DNA from: Sulfolobus sp. S-194 | GTDB taxonomy: Archaea > Thermoproteota > Thermoprotei_A > Sulfolobales > Sulfolobaceae | Reading direction: 5' to 3' | Assembly (NCBI RefSeq): GCF_012222305.1 | Contig: NZ_CP035730.1 | Span: 1,639,501 to 1,703,500, forward strand | DNA: 64,000 nt | Part shown: piece after piece, positions 9,102 to 19,590 of the stretch | Layout: every line of letters starts with the position of its first letter | Position numbering within the stretch: position 1 is the first letter of the stretch | Translations under genes and position numbers: made by a program | Notes under the pieces: generated by a model | Told to the model about the DNA's origin: nothing | Database searches by the model: none | What the model saw: the letters and a program-made list of their open reading frames with translations, nothing else

Positions 9102-10981
9102 AGATGCTTCTTTATTAGTTCAATTACTTTTTTGCTATCTGCTCTTCCTCTTACTTTATTCATTACTTTACTCATTATTATGTTAAACGCTTTATCTTTT
9201 TTCTTTTCTATTTCTTTTCTATTTTCTTCTATTGTTTCTAATATAATTTTCTCTAATTCTACTTCATTTAATGGAGTGTATTTCTTGATTATCTCATTAA
9301 GCTGAGTTTTACTCGTTGCTAATTCTAATAAAATTTCTTGAACAGCATCTTTACTTATCTTATCTTCATATACATATTTTATTAACTCTTCTAGTATGTT
9401 ATCAGTAATAACCGAAATATCACCACCTTTACTTTTTACATATTTTACTGTTATTTCTAATGTAGATGCTATAAATGTAGGAGATACTTTTGGAGAATAC
9501 TTCTTAACTAGCTCTTCAAACAAATCTAATCTTAAACTGTTTAGCATTATACTAGCCAGATCCTTACTAAGTCCTAATTCAATTAATTTCTTTAATTTTA
9601 TTTCAGGTTGTTCTGGAATAAATTGTTTAGATAACTCTAATATTCTCTCATCTATTCTTCTTGGTGGTATATCTGTTTCTGGATACATCCTAGCTGATCC
9701 AGGTTGTGGTCTCATAAATTTAGTTGTACCATCATCTAATGCTGCTCTTGTCTCTTTTGGAACTCCATCAAAAGCATATAATATTCTATTTAAAATCGTA
9801 TTTGTAGCTATATCTAGTTTTTCTTTCGGTCCTACAATAATTATAAAAGCATCGTTTTCATTAATTCGAAGAATTTTTCTTACTTTTTCTACTTCTTCCT
9901 TAGTTATACCGTAATTAGGAAGCTCGTCTGAGTGGAATAATCCTCCTAAACCAGCTAATGCTCTTACATAATCTGCTACTTCAGTCCCAAATCTTCTATT
10001 AGGCATTAATTGCCAGCCTAATATTCCCCTAAAACCTGCTATTTTTAAGCCATATATTCTTCCATTCTTTTCTAATTCTTTTCTAATTATTTTACTATTA
10101 GTATCTTTTAATTCCTCTGTTAAATCAACTATTTTAAAAGAGTTCTTCACTATATCCTTATTAAGATTTCTTTTTTGTAATTCTTCTTTAATTCTTAATA
10201 ATTCATACTGTCTTCTTGCCTCATTACTTATAATATCCGGTATCAACTCTAAAAGTTGTACTCCTTTTATTTCAGTCTTTACTCCTCCTTGAATAGATAC
10301 ATTAAGATCTTGCCTAATTGTACCTATTCCCCTTTTTACTTTACCCGTTAATCTTAATAATTGTCCAATCTTTAATGCTACCCTTTCTGCCTGTTCTGGG
10401 GTTTTTATGTCCGGTGCAGTAGAAATTTCTATTAGAGGAATCCCAAGTCTATCAAGATTATATACCGTTTCTGTTAGTGAATCTGTAATTTTTCTTGATG
10501 CATCTTCTTCTAATGCTATTGTTTGAATGCCTATTCTTTGTCCATTATCTTCTATATAACCACCTAAACTAATAATTGCTGTTCTTTGAAAGCCTGATGT
10601 GTTAGAACCATCAATTACGATTTTTCTCATTACATAAACTTCATCAACTAATGTAGAATGTAATGCTAGAGAAACCGCTACAGCTATACTTAATGCTTCT
10701 TCATCAATAATATGTGGAGGTTCTTCGTCACATTCTACCAAGCAAGAGTTTGGAGGAACTCGATATACGTATTTTTTACCTTTTTTCCACTCAAACAATG
10801 CTGCGACATCGACTTCTCCTAATTCACTAAATGAGGGTCTGAGATATCTTTCTAATTGTGTATGATATTCTTCATGAAGTGTTGTTGGACATTTGCAAAA
10901 TAGTTTATGAACTGTATTTAATTGTTGGTGAATTTCAAGACCAACTTTTAATCCTATTTTACTGTAATCTAATTCCATCAT
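9095..10981 (-). CDS. gatE: Glutamyl-tRNA(Gln) amidotransferase subunit E
   Basis: With GatD it converts Glu-tRNA(Gln) to Gln-tRNA(Gln), the archaeal route to glutaminyl-tRNA. 628 residues. The GatB/GatE cradle starts with [14 protein letters not shown]. The middle part (~280-410) is the AspRS-like insert specific to GatE, and the C-terminus is the helical tail plus YqeY-like domain that holds the tRNA. Cysteines FCKCP (~29-33) and a later SCLVEC may bind zinc. It overlaps the upstream gatD by 23 bp, so the two are translationally coupled in one operon. Confidence 0.96.
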   Translation of the reverse strand: MMELDYSKIGLKVGLEIHQQLNTVHKLFCKCPTTLHEEYHTQLERYLRPSFSELGEVDVAALFEWKKGKKYVYRVPPNSCLVECDEEPPHIIDEEALSIAVAVSLALHSTLVDEVYVMRKIVIDGSNTSGFQRTAIISLGGYIEDNGQRIGIQTIALEEDASRKITDSLTETVYNLDRLGIPLIEISTAPDIKTPEQAERVALKIGQLLRLTGKVKRGIGTIRQDLNVSIQGGVKTEIKGVQLLELIPDIISNEARRQYELLRIKEELQKRNLNKDIVKNSFKIVDLTEELKDTNSKIIRKELEKNGRIYGLKIAGFRGILGWQLMPNRRFGTEVADYVRALAGLGGLFHSDELPNYGITKEEVEKVRKILRINENDAFIIIVGPKEKLDIATNTILNRILYAFDGVPKETRAALDDGTTKFMRPQPGSARMYPETDIPPRRIDERILELSKQFIPEQPEIKLKKLIELGLSKDLASIMLNSLRLDLFEELVKKYSPKVSPTFIASTLEITVKYVKSKGGDISVITDNILEELIKYVYEDKISKDAVQEILLELATSKTQLNEIIKKYTPLNEVELEKIILETIEENRKEIEKKKDKAFNIIMSKVMNKVRGRADSKKVIELIKKHLR

Positions 10982-12305
10982 GGAACCACCTTGGAAAGTA
11001 TTCTGGTATGTGCCTGTAGTTTATTTCTCCTACAAAATTAGTAAGCATTAAACTTCTTATCCTATCTAAGTCAGTTTCATGTGCAAGAATCCACATAAGT
11101 TTTACAAGGGCTGTTTCTGGTAGCATATCTTCCAATGGGGTGACACCAGCATCGAGTAACTGTCTTCCAGTAGTATATACATTCATATTAACTCTTCCAA
11201 ATAGACACTGTGTTGTCATTCCTATAAATACTCCATTTTTAGTTGCTTTTTTGAAATAGTCTACAAATTCAGTAGATGTGTGGCCTAATCCTGTCCCCTC
11301 AATTATTATCCCTCTAATTCCAGAAGAAATTAAGTATTCTATTATTTCAGGATTCATACCGGGATAGTATTTTAATAAGAATACTCTTGTATCGAATTTT
11401 GCATCTAAAGCATTTTCTTCTTTTCTTTTAATATAATCGTCTCTCAGAAGTTTAATTTCTTTTTCCTTCCAAAGAACTTTAGCTAAAGGTTTATCGTTCA
11501 CTGACTGAAAAGCATCTCTTCTACTGCTGTGCATTTTTCTAACCTTTACTCCTCTATGTACTAAAGTATATGTATCGGAACTTTCTCCATGCATATTAAT
11601 AGTTACTTCTGCAAATGGAGAGTTTTTAGCTACTAATATAGCAGAATAAAGATTTATTGGGGAGTCACTACTAGGTCTATCACTACTTCTCTGAGATCCT
11701 ACAAGAACTATAGGTCCAGTTAGAGATTTAAATGAAAAAGCTAAAGCTGAAGCAGTATAAGCCATAGTGTCGGTGCCATGAGCGATTACAACACCTAAAT
11801 TTCCTTCGTCTAAGGCCTTCTTTGCACTTTCTGCGATTTTAATCCAATATTCAGGTTTCATATTTTCGCTTAATATAGAAAATAATACTTCTACATCTAT
11901 TTTTGCAATCTCATTTATTTCTGGCATAAAATTTATAATTTCTTCGGTTGTTAGTGCTGGTCTTACGGCACCAGTTTCATATTCTACTTTACTTACTATC
12001 GTTCCGCCTGTACTAATTATTTTAACTTCGCTCTTTTCTTTTAGGATTTTTTGTTCTCCTTTATTAGTCTGGGTATTCTGTCTCTTTTTTTCCACTAATT
12101 TAAAGTTAGAAATTCCATTTATCGAAACTCCTATGTTATATCCATTATCTAATTTTATAACTATTATATCATCTTCCTTCGAATAACTTGGCATTACTAC
12201 TCCTTTTATAGATAACCCATCTTTTTGTAGCTCTATTAGATCTCCTATATCAACATTATGAGAGGATAAAAATTCTAATGCCTTACCTCTATAACCTTCT
12301 AACAT
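10959..12305 (-). CDS. gatD: Glutamyl-tRNA(Gln) amidotransferase subunit D
   Basis: Asparaginase-like subunit that releases ammonia from glutamine and channels it to GatE. 448 residues. The N-terminal Tudor-like domain (~1-80) is followed by the type I asparaginase core. Both catalytic threonines are seen (STGGTIVS ~100; [10 protein letters not shown] ~175 with the Asp), as is the catalytic Lys in VKVRKMHSS. First gene of the gatD-gatE operon; its ATG lies 33 bp from the end of the S30e gene on the same strand, so all three may share a transcript. Confidence 0.96.
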   Translation of the reverse strand: MLEGYRGKALEFLSSHNVDIGDLIELQKDGLSIKGVVMPSYSKEDDIIVIKLDNGYNIGVSINGISNFKLVEKKRQNTQTNKGEQKILKEKSEVKIISTGGTIVSKVEYETGAVRPALTTEEIINFMPEINEIAKIDVEVLFSILSENMKPEYWIKIAESAKKALDEGNLGVVIAHGTDTMAYTASALAFSFKSLTGPIVLVGSQRSSDRPSSDSPINLYSAILVAKNSPFAEVTINMHGESSDTYTLVHRGVKVRKMHSSRRDAFQSVNDKPLAKVLWKEKEIKLLRDDYIKRKEENALDAKFDTRVFLLKYYPGMNPEIIEYLISSGIRGIIIEGTGLGHTSTEFVDYFKKATKNGVFIGMTTQCLFGRVNMNVYTTGRQLLDAGVTPLEDMLPETALVKLMWILAHETDLDRIRSLMLTNFVGEINYRHIPEYFPRWFHDGIRLQ

Positions 12306-12338
12306 TAAAATAAAAGATATAAAAATAGATAAAAACGT

Positions 12339-12506
12339 TTACCTAGCAGGTACAGCTTGCTTTGCTTGTTTAGCTTTTACAACTCTCTTCTCATATTCAA
12401 TTCTATTTCTAACTCTTGGAACTTCTTTATGTCTTTCTTTTTTTGGCATTTTAGGTGTAGCATTTCTTACTTTTCCAGCTTTTGTGAGCGAACCGTGGGA
12501 TGGCAT
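12339..12506 (-). CDS. rps30e: Small ribosomal subunit protein S30e (eS30)
   Basis: A 55-residue basic protein. It starts [20 protein letters not shown], continues through a Lys/Arg-rich middle and ends VPAR: the eS30 pattern, without the ubiquitin-like fusion seen in animals. Length matches archaeal homologues (~55 aa). It sits at the head of the minus-strand unit S30e-gatD-gatE and is divergent from nop5 with 63 bp between the start codons. It was found by translating the gap. Confidence 0.93.
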   Translation of the reverse strand: MPSHGSLTKAGKVRNATPKMPKKERHKEVPRVRNRIEYEKRVVKAKQAKQAVPAR

Positions 12507-12569
12507 ACTAAATTATATGTGATGAAGAAAAATTTAAACTTAAATGCTAATTAGTTGTTTTGAGTACTG

Positions 12570-13799
12570 ATGAAAGTATATATCGTGGAACATGCGATAG
12601 GGTCGTTTGCGTATGATGAGCAAGGTAAGCTTATAGACTTTGTATTGAGTAATAAGGATTTAGGAAAAGTTGTAGATTCTTTGTTAGATAATGAAAAAGG
12701 TATACCATTGCCAACTACCATAGAATTAATTAAGAAAATAAAACCAGAAGAAGTAGTAGTGGAGAATGAGGCAGAAATACCAAGTTTGCAACAGTTAGGT
12801 GTTAAAGCTTCTTATGAGATACATAATCTTGGAAGTAGAATATTTAGAGAATCATTACCCCAAATAGCGATAGAAACAAAATTTGTATCTTCAGAGAATG
12901 ACTTATATTCGTTTTTATATGAGGTTTCTTTTGAATATACTAGAAGAAAATTAAGAACTGCAGCCAGTAAAAGAGACTTACTAGCAATTCAAGCTATTAG
13001 GGCAATTGATGATATTGATAAAACTATAAATCTATTTTCTGAAAGATTAAGGGAGTGGTATAGTATTCATTTCCCAGAACTTAATAAGCTTATAGAAGAT
13101 CACGAACTTTACGCTTCTATTGTTTCAAAATTCGGACATAGGGACGAGATAACAGGTGCAGGGTTAGATGAAATAGGAGTGAATAAAGATTTGAGCACTA
13201 AAATTCTAGATGCATCGAAAAAGAGTATTGGAGCTGATATTACTGATGTAGATATAAGATCAATTAAGATGTTAAGCGATACCATATTAGAGCTTTTCAA
13301 AATAAGAGCAGAACTTACAGATTATGTTGAATCAGTTATGAAAGAAGTGGCTCCTAATGTTACTGCTTTAGTAGGACCAACATTAGGTGCACGATTATTA
13401 AGCTTAGCTGGTAGCCTAGAAGATTTAGCTAAAATGCCTGCTAGTACAATTCAAGTCTTAGGTGCAGAGAAAGCTCTGTTTAGAGCTTTAAGAAAAGGAG
13501 GCAAACCGCCAAAGCACGGTGTTATATTTCAGTACCCGGCAATTCACACTTCTCCAAGGTGGCAAAGAGGTAAAATTGCAAGAGCATTGGCTGCTAAATT
13601 GGCAATAGCTGCTAGGATAGATGCTTTTAGTGGCAGATTTATAGGTGATAAGTTAAATGAGGAGTTAAAGAAAAGGATTGAAGAAATTAAGACAAAGTAT
13701 GCTCAACCTCCACCAAGGAAACCACAAGAACAAAAGAGAAAAGAAGAAGAAAGAAAAGGTAAAAAAGGAGGAAGAGAAAAAAGAAAAGGTAGGAGATGA
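12570..13799 (+). CDS. nop5: C/D-box RNP core protein Nop5 (Nop56/58 homologue)
   Basis: Scaffold of the box C/D ribonucleoprotein that 2'-O-methylates rRNA and tRNA, bridging L7Ae on the guide RNA and fibrillarin. 409 residues: N-terminal fibrillarin-binding domain (~1-120), coiled coil (~120-250), then the Nop domain with [20 protein letters not shown] and [13 protein letters not shown] (~270-340), and a Lys/Arg/Glu-rich tail. TATA-like AATTTAAACT lies ~35 bp upstream. The stop overlaps the fibrillarin ATG by 4 bp: an operon running on to trm1. Confidence 0.97.
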   Translation: MKVYIVEHAIGSFAYDEQGKLIDFVLSNKDLGKVVDSLLDNEKGIPLPTTIELIKKIKPEEVVVENEAEIPSLQQLGVKASYEIHNLGSRIFRESLPQIAIETKFVSSENDLYSFLYEVSFEYTRRKLRTAASKRDLLAIQAIRAIDDIDKTINLFSERLREWYSIHFPELNKLIEDHELYASIVSKFGHRDEITGAGLDEIGVNKDLSTKILDASKKSIGADITDVDIRSIKMLSDTILELFKIRAELTDYVESVMKEVAPNVTALVGPTLGARLLSLAGSLEDLAKMPASTIQVLGAEKALFRALRKGGKPPKHGVIFQYPAIHTSPRWQRGKIARALAAKLAIAARIDAFSGRFIGDKLNEELKKRIEEIKTKYAQPPPRKPQEQKRKEEERKGKKGGREKRKGRR

Positions 13800-14506
13800 A
13801 ATTTATGTCAGAATTAGTTAAGATTTCAAAAACACAGTTTGAAAATGTATTTCAATGTGAGTTTAATGATGGCACAATAAGGCTTTGTACTAAGAACTTG
13901 GCTCCTGGATTTAGTGTTTATGGCGAAAGATTATTTAAGGTAGAAGGGATTGAGTATAGAGAATGGAATGCTTTTAGAAGTAAATTAGGCGGTGCTATTC
14001 TAAAGGGTTTAAAACAGAATCCTATTGTAAAAGGAACTAAAGTACTTTATTTGGGTGCAGCTTCTGGAACTACCCCAAGTCATGTTTCTGATATAGTGGA
14101 ATTAGAAGGAAAAGTATACGGAGTGGAATTTTCTCCTAGAGTAGTTAGGGAATTTTTACTTGTTGCTCAGCATAGACCTAATTTATTTCCTATTTTAGCA
14201 GATGCCAGATTTCCGCAGTATTATAGGACTCTTGTAGAAGATGTTGATGTGATATATGTAGATATTGCTCAGCCAGATGAAACAGATATAGCAATCTATA
14301 ATGCCAAATTTTTCCTTAAAAATGGTGGATATATGATGATGGCAATAAAAGCTAGAAGTATTGATGTTACAAAAGAGCCTACTGAAATCTATGAAATAGA
14401 AGTCAATAAGTTAAAAGAGAATAACTTTGATGTTATTCAAGTTATTCAGCTAGATCCTTACGATAAAGACCATGCAATGGTGTTAGCAAAATATAAGGGA
14501 AAATAA
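13796..14506 (+). CDS. flpA: Fibrillarin-like rRNA/tRNA 2'-O-methyltransferase
   Basis: SAM-dependent methyltransferase of the C/D-box RNP. 236 residues from the ATG that overlaps the nop5 stop (ATGA); a second ATG three codons later is possible. The SAM-binding motif is [19 protein letters not shown] (~82-100), followed by acidic [20 protein letters not shown] carries the motif II Asp, with catalytic Lys in [10 protein letters not shown]. The downstream UPF0216 gene starts at the very next base after the stop, so translation is coupled along the operon. Guide RNA candidates for this machine occur elsewhere in the window. Confidence 0.97.
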   Translation: MKFMSELVKISKTQFENVFQCEFNDGTIRLCTKNLAPGFSVYGERLFKVEGIEYREWNAFRSKLGGAILKGLKQNPIVKGTKVLYLGAASGTTPSHVSDIVELEGKVYGVEFSPRVVREFLLVAQHRPNLFPILADARFPQYYRTLVEDVDVIYVDIAQPDETDIAIYNAKFFLKNGGYMMMAIKARSIDVTKEPTEIYEIEVNKLKENNFDVIQVIQLDPYDKDHAMVLAKYKGK

Positions 14507-14923
14507 ATGATAGATAAAATTTTTGAGATAGGATTAAAGAATTTTTTAAGTTTTTATCCTCAAGATTTCGTAAGTATTCGTGAAGCTCTAGATGGAAAAT
14601 TAAATATTAGATTATCTGATGGTTACTCTCATTTATTAAAGAGGGAAGAAGTAGAAAAAATCTCTCATTATATACCTCTTTATTTATGGTCATTAGTAAG
14701 AATTCCTTTTATAATAATAAAAACTATGGAACCAGGCGAATACATTGTAAATGGTAGCGAATGGGAAATAAAGGCATTGTCAATATTACTTAATAAAGAT
14801 GCAAGTAAGGGACTACGTACGGGAGATATTGAAAAATTAATAAAAGAATATAAATCTTTAATAATTATAACATTGAGTCCTATTAATTTAGCTAATGAGG
14901 ATGAAGAAGATGGTTACTATTGA
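14507..14923 (+). CDS. UPF0216 (DUF61) family protein
   Basis: 138 residues of the archaeal UPF0216 family, recognised by YLWSLVRIPFIIIKTMEPGE followed by EWEIKALSILL. No biochemical role is established for the family that I know of. It starts immediately after the fibrillarin stop and its end overlaps the next HTH gene by up to 29 bp, so it is embedded in the nop5-flpA-...-trm1 RNA-modification operon; a role in RNA metabolism is an inference from that. Confidence 0.8.
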   Translation: MIDKIFEIGLKNFLSFYPQDFVSIREALDGKLNIRLSDGYSHLLKREEVEKISHYIPLYLWSLVRIPFIIIKTMEPGEYIVNGSEWEIKALSILLNKDASKGLRTGDIEKLIKEYKSLIIITLSPINLANEDEEDGYY

Positions 14924-15794
14924 TGAAGTTGCAGAGATACTTTCAAAAAGATCATTAGAGTATTCTATGATTAATTATCCAGATAAAAAAGAAAAATCAA
15001 TAGATATAATAACTGTAAATAGGAATAAGAAAATGATAGTTAAGATTTTAGGTAATAAGAAATCATCAAAAATTAAAAATGACTTGAAAAACATAGCAAG
15101 AATTGGACTAGGAATTCCGGTAATAATTGAAGATTCCACTGAGCAAGAAATAATAAATGATAGAGGTAACATATTAGGTATGAATGTAGAGACTTTTGAA
15201 AGGATTCTAGATGGAGAAAAAGTCTTCCTATATAAGACAAGGGGAGGAATCTTTGTTAAAATTAACTCTAAGGAGCTAAAAAAGAAAAGAGAAGAGATGG
15301 GTTTAAGCTTAGGAGAAGTTGCTCAAACTTTAGGAGTTTCGAGAATATCAATCTATGATTATGAAAGGGAAGATTCTTATGTGTCAATTGATATTGCTGA
15401 AAAACTTGTTGAACTTTTTGGTGATGAGATATTAGGTGATATAATAAGCGGTTTTAAGGTTGATGAAAAAGATATTAATTTAGAAACACAGAGAGATAGC
15501 TTTTCTGATAAAATTATGTTAAATTTGAATGAAAAAGGATATAAAGTAGTGAAGATGAACTTTACTGCAGTGGACATTATTGCCTCCAAGAATGATAAGA
15601 AACTATTATTTTCAGTGGAGGCTGATAACGTCTCTAAGTCCTTAAGAAAATTTAATGAAGCTAAAAAGATTACTAGCAAAATAAAAGCAAGCCTTATTGT
15701 GGTTGTGAAAGAGAGTAAAAATAAAAAAATATATGAAAAAGAGGATTTTAATACAATAAGTGAAAACGAAATTATGAACTATGAATTTGATTGA
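14895..15794 (+). CDS. XRE-type HTH protein with two flanking related domains (COG1395-like)
   Basis: 299 residues; start uncertain among three in-frame ATGs (14895, 14901, 14910). The centre is a Cro/CI-type HTH (LKKKREEMGLSLGEVAQTLG, then VSRISIYDYERED, ~115-150). The flanks look alike: residues ~5-85 and ~205-290 each show a 'D-I-I-x(6-8)-K-x-hydrophobic' strand pair followed by a helix and a hydrophobic VVV/VII strand. This resembles a PD-(D/E)XK nuclease-like fold, though the catalytic set is not clear. Archaea-specific predicted regulator family. It overlaps UPF0216 upstream and trm1 downstream (14 bp). Confidence 0.75.
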   Translation: MRMKKMVTIDEVAEILSKRSLEYSMINYPDKKEKSIDIITVNRNKKMIVKILGNKKSSKIKNDLKNIARIGLGIPVIIEDSTEQEIINDRGNILGMNVETFERILDGEKVFLYKTRGGIFVKINSKELKKKREEMGLSLGEVAQTLGVSRISIYDYEREDSYVSIDIAEKLVELFGDEILGDIISGFKVDEKDINLETQRDSFSDKIMLNLNEKGYKVVKMNFTAVDIIASKNDKKLLFSVEADNVSKSLRKFNEAKKITSKIKASLIVVVKESKNKKIYEKEDFNTISENEIMNYEFD

Positions 15795-16902
15795 AATAAG
15801 AGAAGGTAAGGTTTCTTTATTAATTCCTAATCCTAAAGATTATGAAAAAGAAGGGAGATACGATCCCAGTTGGTCTCCAGTTTTCTACAATCCTAAGATG
15901 AGATTAAATAGAGATATTAGTGTATTAGCCTTAAGTGTGATAAAGCCTAAAAGCGTTGTTGATGCTCTTTCTGCCTCTGGAGTCAGAGGGATAAGGTATT
16001 ATATTGAAATTGGAGGAATAGAAAAATTGATATTAAATGATAAAAATCCTATAGCAACAGAATTGATTATGAAAAATGCAGAGAAGAATAACGTAAATGC
16101 TCAAATAACAACAAAGGACGCAAATTCTTTATTATATGAGATTAAAGCGGATTTTGTAGATATAGATCCTTTTGGTTCTCCTGCACCTTTTATCTTATCA
16201 GCTATAAACGCTACAATGAATAAAGGCTATGTAGCTTTTACTGCAACTGATTTATCTGCCCTAGAATGTTCTTCAAGTTTTTCTGCTAGGAGAAAATACG
16301 ATTTGACATGTGAAAAATTAAGTTTTTCCAAAGAATTAGGAATTAGAGGTTTAATTGCCAAGGTAATAAGAGAAGGCGCAATTATAGAAAAAGCCGCATA
16401 TCCTATGTTTTCATTATACTTTGATTACTATTATAGAGTATTCTTTAGAATAGAAAATGGTGCTAAAAAAGTTGATAAATTACTTGAGAAACAAGGATAT
16501 TATTATGAGTGCTCTAAATGTGGATATCGTGAAGTCGATTATTATGCAGAAAGAAAAATATGTCCTAGATGTGGTATAGAGATGAAAAGATATGGTCCAG
16601 CATGGACGGGGGAACTATGGAATAGGGAATTTTTGTTAAGTATGAAAGAAAATCTAAAGAATTTCACGTACTTTGATACTTTGATGCAAGTAAATAAGTT
16701 ATTGAATATATTAGTAGAAGAGTCAAAGTATGTATCACCTTATTTTAGACTAGATTTTATAGCATCTTTAATAAAAAGAAATATACCAAAAAGAGAAAAA
16801 ATGTTAGAATGTTTAAAAGAAGCTTCAATGACTCATTTTGATTATAGAGGTATAAAAACTAATAAAGAAATACATGAAATAGTGAATTGTATTAAAAATT
16901 AA
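15781..16902 (+). CDS. trm1: tRNA (guanine26-N2)-dimethyltransferase
   Basis: Methylates G26 of tRNA at the D-arm/anticodon-arm hinge using SAM. 373 residues. The Rossmann core shows VVDALSASGVRGIRYYIE (~58-75) and the family motif DIDPFGSPAPF (~125). A zinc-binding CSKCGYREVDY / ICPRCG region lies at ~241-262. The ATG overlaps the upstream HTH gene by 14 bp. Last gene of the nop5 operon; its final 4 bp overlap the convergent Rpc34-like gene. Confidence 0.95.
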   Translation: MNLIEIREGKVSLLIPNPKDYEKEGRYDPSWSPVFYNPKMRLNRDISVLALSVIKPKSVVDALSASGVRGIRYYIEIGGIEKLILNDKNPIATELIMKNAEKNNVNAQITTKDANSLLYEIKADFVDIDPFGSPAPFILSAINATMNKGYVAFTATDLSALECSSSFSARRKYDLTCEKLSFSKELGIRGLIAKVIREGAIIEKAAYPMFSLYFDYYYRVFFRIENGAKKVDKLLEKQGYYYECSKCGYREVDYYAERKICPRCGIEMKRYGPAWTGELWNREFLLSMKENLKNFTYFDTLMQVNKLLNILVEESKYVSPYFRLDFIASLIKRNIPKREKMLECLKEASMTHFDYRGIKTNKEIHEIVNCIKN

Positions 16903-17276
16903 CTAGCTGATTTAGCATTAGTTAGTAAGTATTTAGATAGTTGCGGACACGTTGAAGGAGAAATATAGCTACCATTTCCACATTTTTTGAGAATTTTACA
17001 AGTATAGCACGGAATTTCTATAATAGAAGATAAGCTAACATATATATCTATTCCATCGTCATCTATTGCAAATAGCTTTAATATGCTTTTCCCGTTTTCC
17101 TTTACAGATCTTTTAATTATTTTTTTCTTCTCAATAAGTTTTTTAATTATAAGGCTTGCTTCCTTAGTTGATAATCCCAATTCTTTTATTAAATCTTTTT
17201 GCGGTATCCCATTATCTCCTGCTTCTTTTATCTTTTGATAAGCAAGATCTTCATATGATGATGTAGTTGATTCCAT
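16899..17276 (-). CDS. Rpc34/RPC39-like protein with Fe-S cysteine motif
   Basis: 125 residues. The N-terminal winged helix (YQKIKEAGDNGIPQKDLIKE, then a recognition helix to ~60) matches the RNA polymerase III subunit Rpc34 family. The C-terminal IPCYTCKILKKCGN...STCPQL supplies four cysteines, the arrangement that in the crenarchaeal homologue holds a cubane [4Fe-4S] cluster. Role in archaeal transcription is not settled. It lies 60 bp downstream of TFB on the same strand, after Gar1-TFB; the promoter region contains TTAATATATTG. Confidence 0.8.
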   Translation of the reverse strand: MESTTSSYEDLAYQKIKEAGDNGIPQKDLIKELGLSTKEASLIIKKLIEKKKIIKRSVKENGKSILKLFAIDDDGIDIYVSLSSIIEIPCYTCKILKKCGNGSYISPSTCPQLSKYLLTNAKSAS

Positions 17277-17336
17277 AAAACCACCGTGTTGGCTATATTA
17301 ATATATTGTAAAACTAGCTTATTTATTTTGTTGTCC

Positions 17337-18224
17337 TTAAAGTTTAACTTCTATTTCGAAATTTGATATAATTTCCTTATATCTATTTCTTATTGTAACT
17401 TCTGTTATATTTAGTGCATTAGCTATGTCTTTTTGAGTCTTTTTTGCATCCATTAATGTACTTACTAGGTACACACTAGCAGCTGCTAATGCTGTGTATC
17501 CTTTTCCACTAGTTAGACCATTTTTGTGCATTAAGTCAACTAATTCAGAAGCTTTAGTAGAGATATAGGGTGGTAAATTAAGTTTTTCTACAATTTTTGG
17601 AATAAACTCTGTAGGTTTTATATTGGGTTTAAATTCTAATGAACTCTTAGCTACTTTTTGGACTCTCTCTAATGCCTTCCATAATTCACTAGACGAAATT
17701 CCATAATTGTTCTTTATTTCTTGAAGGGATTTTGGTATTTTATTTACTTGGCAGGAGTAGTAAAGTACCGCAGCAATTAACGTATATATGTCTATTCTTT
17801 TAGCTTTTCCTTCATCGATTATTTTTCTTATTAAAAGAGAAGCTGTTTCTTTTACGTATTCGGGAAGATTTAGTTTAGCAGCTTCATTGTTTAATACAGA
17901 TAAATAAGTGACTAATTTTCTATCCTTTGGGGAAACTCTAAGTTTGTTCTGTATAGCTCTTAATTTTTCTATTTTAGTTTTATTGCTAGACCTAGAATAT
18001 CCAATTGTTGTTGTTATTCCAAAATCATGAACTTTTGCAGTAATAGGAGAACCTGTTCTTTCTCTTTCCAACCTATCTTGTTCTGTATATGCTCTCCACT
18101 CTGGACCTTGATCTATAACAAATTCATCAATAACATATCCACAATTAGTACAAATGTACGTACCTCTGTTTAGATCTAGTGTTATGCTTTCACTCCCGCA
18201 ATTAGGGCACTTTATTTTCTCCAT
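17337..18224 (-). CDS. tfb: Transcription initiation factor B (TFB)
   Basis: Recruits RNA polymerase to the TBP-TATA complex. 295 residues. Zinc ribbon [10 protein letters not shown]...[10 protein letters not shown] (~4-25), B-reader/linker ([20 protein letters not shown]) and two cyclin repeats (~100-190, ~195-290). The C-terminal HTH ([20 protein letters not shown]) contacts the BRE. Sulfolobales have TFB1, TFB2 and the truncated TFB3; this has full domain structure so it is TFB1 or TFB2. From memory the TFB gene near the fibrillarin/TBP block is TFB2, but I cannot confirm it. It overlaps gar1 by 13 bp. Confidence 0.94.
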   Translation of the reverse strand: MEKIKCPNCGSESITLDLNRGTYICTNCGYVIDEFVIDQGPEWRAYTEQDRLERERTGSPITAKVHDFGITTTIGYSRSSNKTKIEKLRAIQNKLRVSPKDRKLVTYLSVLNNEAAKLNLPEYVKETASLLIRKIIDEGKAKRIDIYTLIAAVLYYSCQVNKIPKSLQEIKNNYGISSSELWKALERVQKVAKSSLEFKPNIKPTEFIPKIVEKLNLPPYISTKASELVDLMHKNGLTSGKGYTALAAASVYLVSTLMDAKKTQKDIANALNITEVTIRNRYKEIISNFEIEVKL

Positions 18225-18514
18225 TTTTTCTTACCTCTCTTTTCTTTAAGTTCTACATATAACTTACCTTGGGGTATCTTTTCTGATAACGGCAATACTA
18301 GTATGTATGGTTCCTCAATGTTTCCAATTATATCTAAGATTTTGCCTACTCGATTTCCTTTTTCATCAACTAAAACCTTACCAGCATATTCTTGCGACGA
18401 ATAATCTATTTTAGGATTTCCTTTAAGAAGCCATTTATTATTTAGTGTATTTTTTAAGTATTCGCCTACCTCTACAAGTTTAATCTTTGTCACAAGTATA
18501 ATATATTCCCCCAT
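18212..18514 (-). CDS. gar1: H/ACA RNP protein Gar1-like
   Basis: 100 residues, almost all core Gar1 fold: a six-stranded barrel with the signature [20 protein letters not shown] and EEPYILVLP (~46-75), ending in a basic RGKKKWRK tail. Gar1 binds Cbf5 in H/ACA pseudouridylation complexes. The eukaryotic glycine/arginine domains are absent, as in all archaea. First gene of gar1-tfb-rpc34; a TATA-like TTATAAATAT lies just upstream (~18524-18535). The exact start (18514 ATG or an internal GTG) is not fixed. Confidence 0.85.
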   Translation of the reverse strand: MGEYIILVTKIKLVEVGEYLKNTLNNKWLLKGNPKIDYSSQEYAGKVLVDEKGNRVGKILDIIGNIEEPYILVLPLSEKIPQGKLYVELKEKRGKKKWRK

Positions 18515-18654
18515 ATATTAGTTGATATTTATAATAATACTCTTTGAGAAGAAGATGGGGTATTATTGGGCTTAAGATTTAGATTATTGGCTTGAAAGCT
18601 TATATTTGGATTAAGAAATAACTATAATAACTCTTGCTAAATAGTGATATTCGA

Positions 18655-19590
18655 ATGAGCGATTCAGTTGAATCAGAAGAAGAGATTCAGCAGAAATTAT
18701 CAAAAGCCTCAGAGGAGTTAAGAAAATTAAGAGAAGAAAGACAGAAAATAATTGAAAATATAAGAAAATTAAGAGAAAAGAGAAGAGAAAAAGTTGGCAG
18801 GCTTAGAAGTATAAGAGAGCAAATAAAACAATTAAGAGAAGAGTTAAAAGCTAAAAGTGAAGAAATTAAGCAACTTTCCCAGCAGAAACAAAGTTTGATC
18901 CAGATTATAAGTGAAATAAAAAAGGAATTTGAACAAATCAAAAACGTTGAGAAAGTGAAGGAAAAATTGGATCCATTACAAATTTTAAAGAAAATAGAGC
19001 AATTGGAATGGAGACTACAAACTTCTAGCCTCTCATTAGAAGAAGAGAAGAAAATAATCCTAAAGATAGCTAACTTAGAGAAAAAACTAGAAACAGCGAA
19101 AAAATTAGCACAACTTAAAGAGAAAAATACTGAGAACAGAGCAGAACTTTTAGCTAAAAGAGTTGAACTATCAACAATAAGACAACGTATAGTTGAATTA
19201 AGAAATCAAATTTCAGAGAAAGTGAAAATATACCAACAACTAAAGAATGAGAGAGATTCACTAGTGAAAGAAATTGAGACTTTAAATAATCAAATTAATG
19301 AACTAGTAAATAAGAATAACGAGATAAAAAATAAAATTAATGAGAAAAAAGATGAGATTAAGAAATATAGGAATGATTTAAAGAAAATTAAGGATATGTT
19401 AAAATCAAAGAATATCACGGAAGTTTACGAAAATCAACTTAAAAGTGTTAATAAAGAGATAATCGAGAATAAGCGTAAGAAAGCCGAGGAAAAGCTGAAG
19501 AATAATAAGAGGCTAACATTTGATGAACTTTTAATATTGTACTATAATGATAAGGATAATAATGAGCAAGATTCTAATAATTTACGTTGA
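18655..19590 (+). CDS. Long coiled-coil protein (COG1340-like)
   Basis: 311 residues from ATG 18655 (MSDSVESEEEI). Nearly the whole protein is heptad-rich Lys/Glu/Leu coiled coil; there is a short break around residues 95-115 (VKEKLDPLQILKKIEQLEW), probably a hairpin turn between two helices. The C-terminus has a small hydrophobic patch (LTFDELLILYYND). Matches the widespread archaeal uncharacterised coiled-coil family. It overlaps the DUF373 gene by ~29 bp, so the two are likely co-expressed; the membrane protein may anchor it. Confidence 0.75.
   Translation: MSDSVESEEEIQQKLSKASEELRKLREERQKIIENIRKLREKRREKVGRLRSIREQIKQLREELKAKSEEIKQLSQQKQSLIQIISEIKKEFEQIKNVEKVKEKLDPLQILKKIEQLEWRLQTSSLSLEEEKKIILKIANLEKKLETAKKLAQLKEKNTENRAELLAKRVELSTIRQRIVELRNQISEKVKIYQQLKNERDSLVKEIETLNNQINELVNKNNEIKNKINEKKDEIKKYRNDLKKIKDMLKSKNITEVYENQLKSVNKEIIENKRKKAEEKLKNNKRLTFDELLILYYNDKDNNEQDSNNLR

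Noticed and set aside
12518-12573. GTGATGA ... CTGA between S30e and nop5
   Set aside because: Over 40 nt separate the boxes, no internal pair exists, and the region is occupied by the nop5 promoter (AATTTAAACT).
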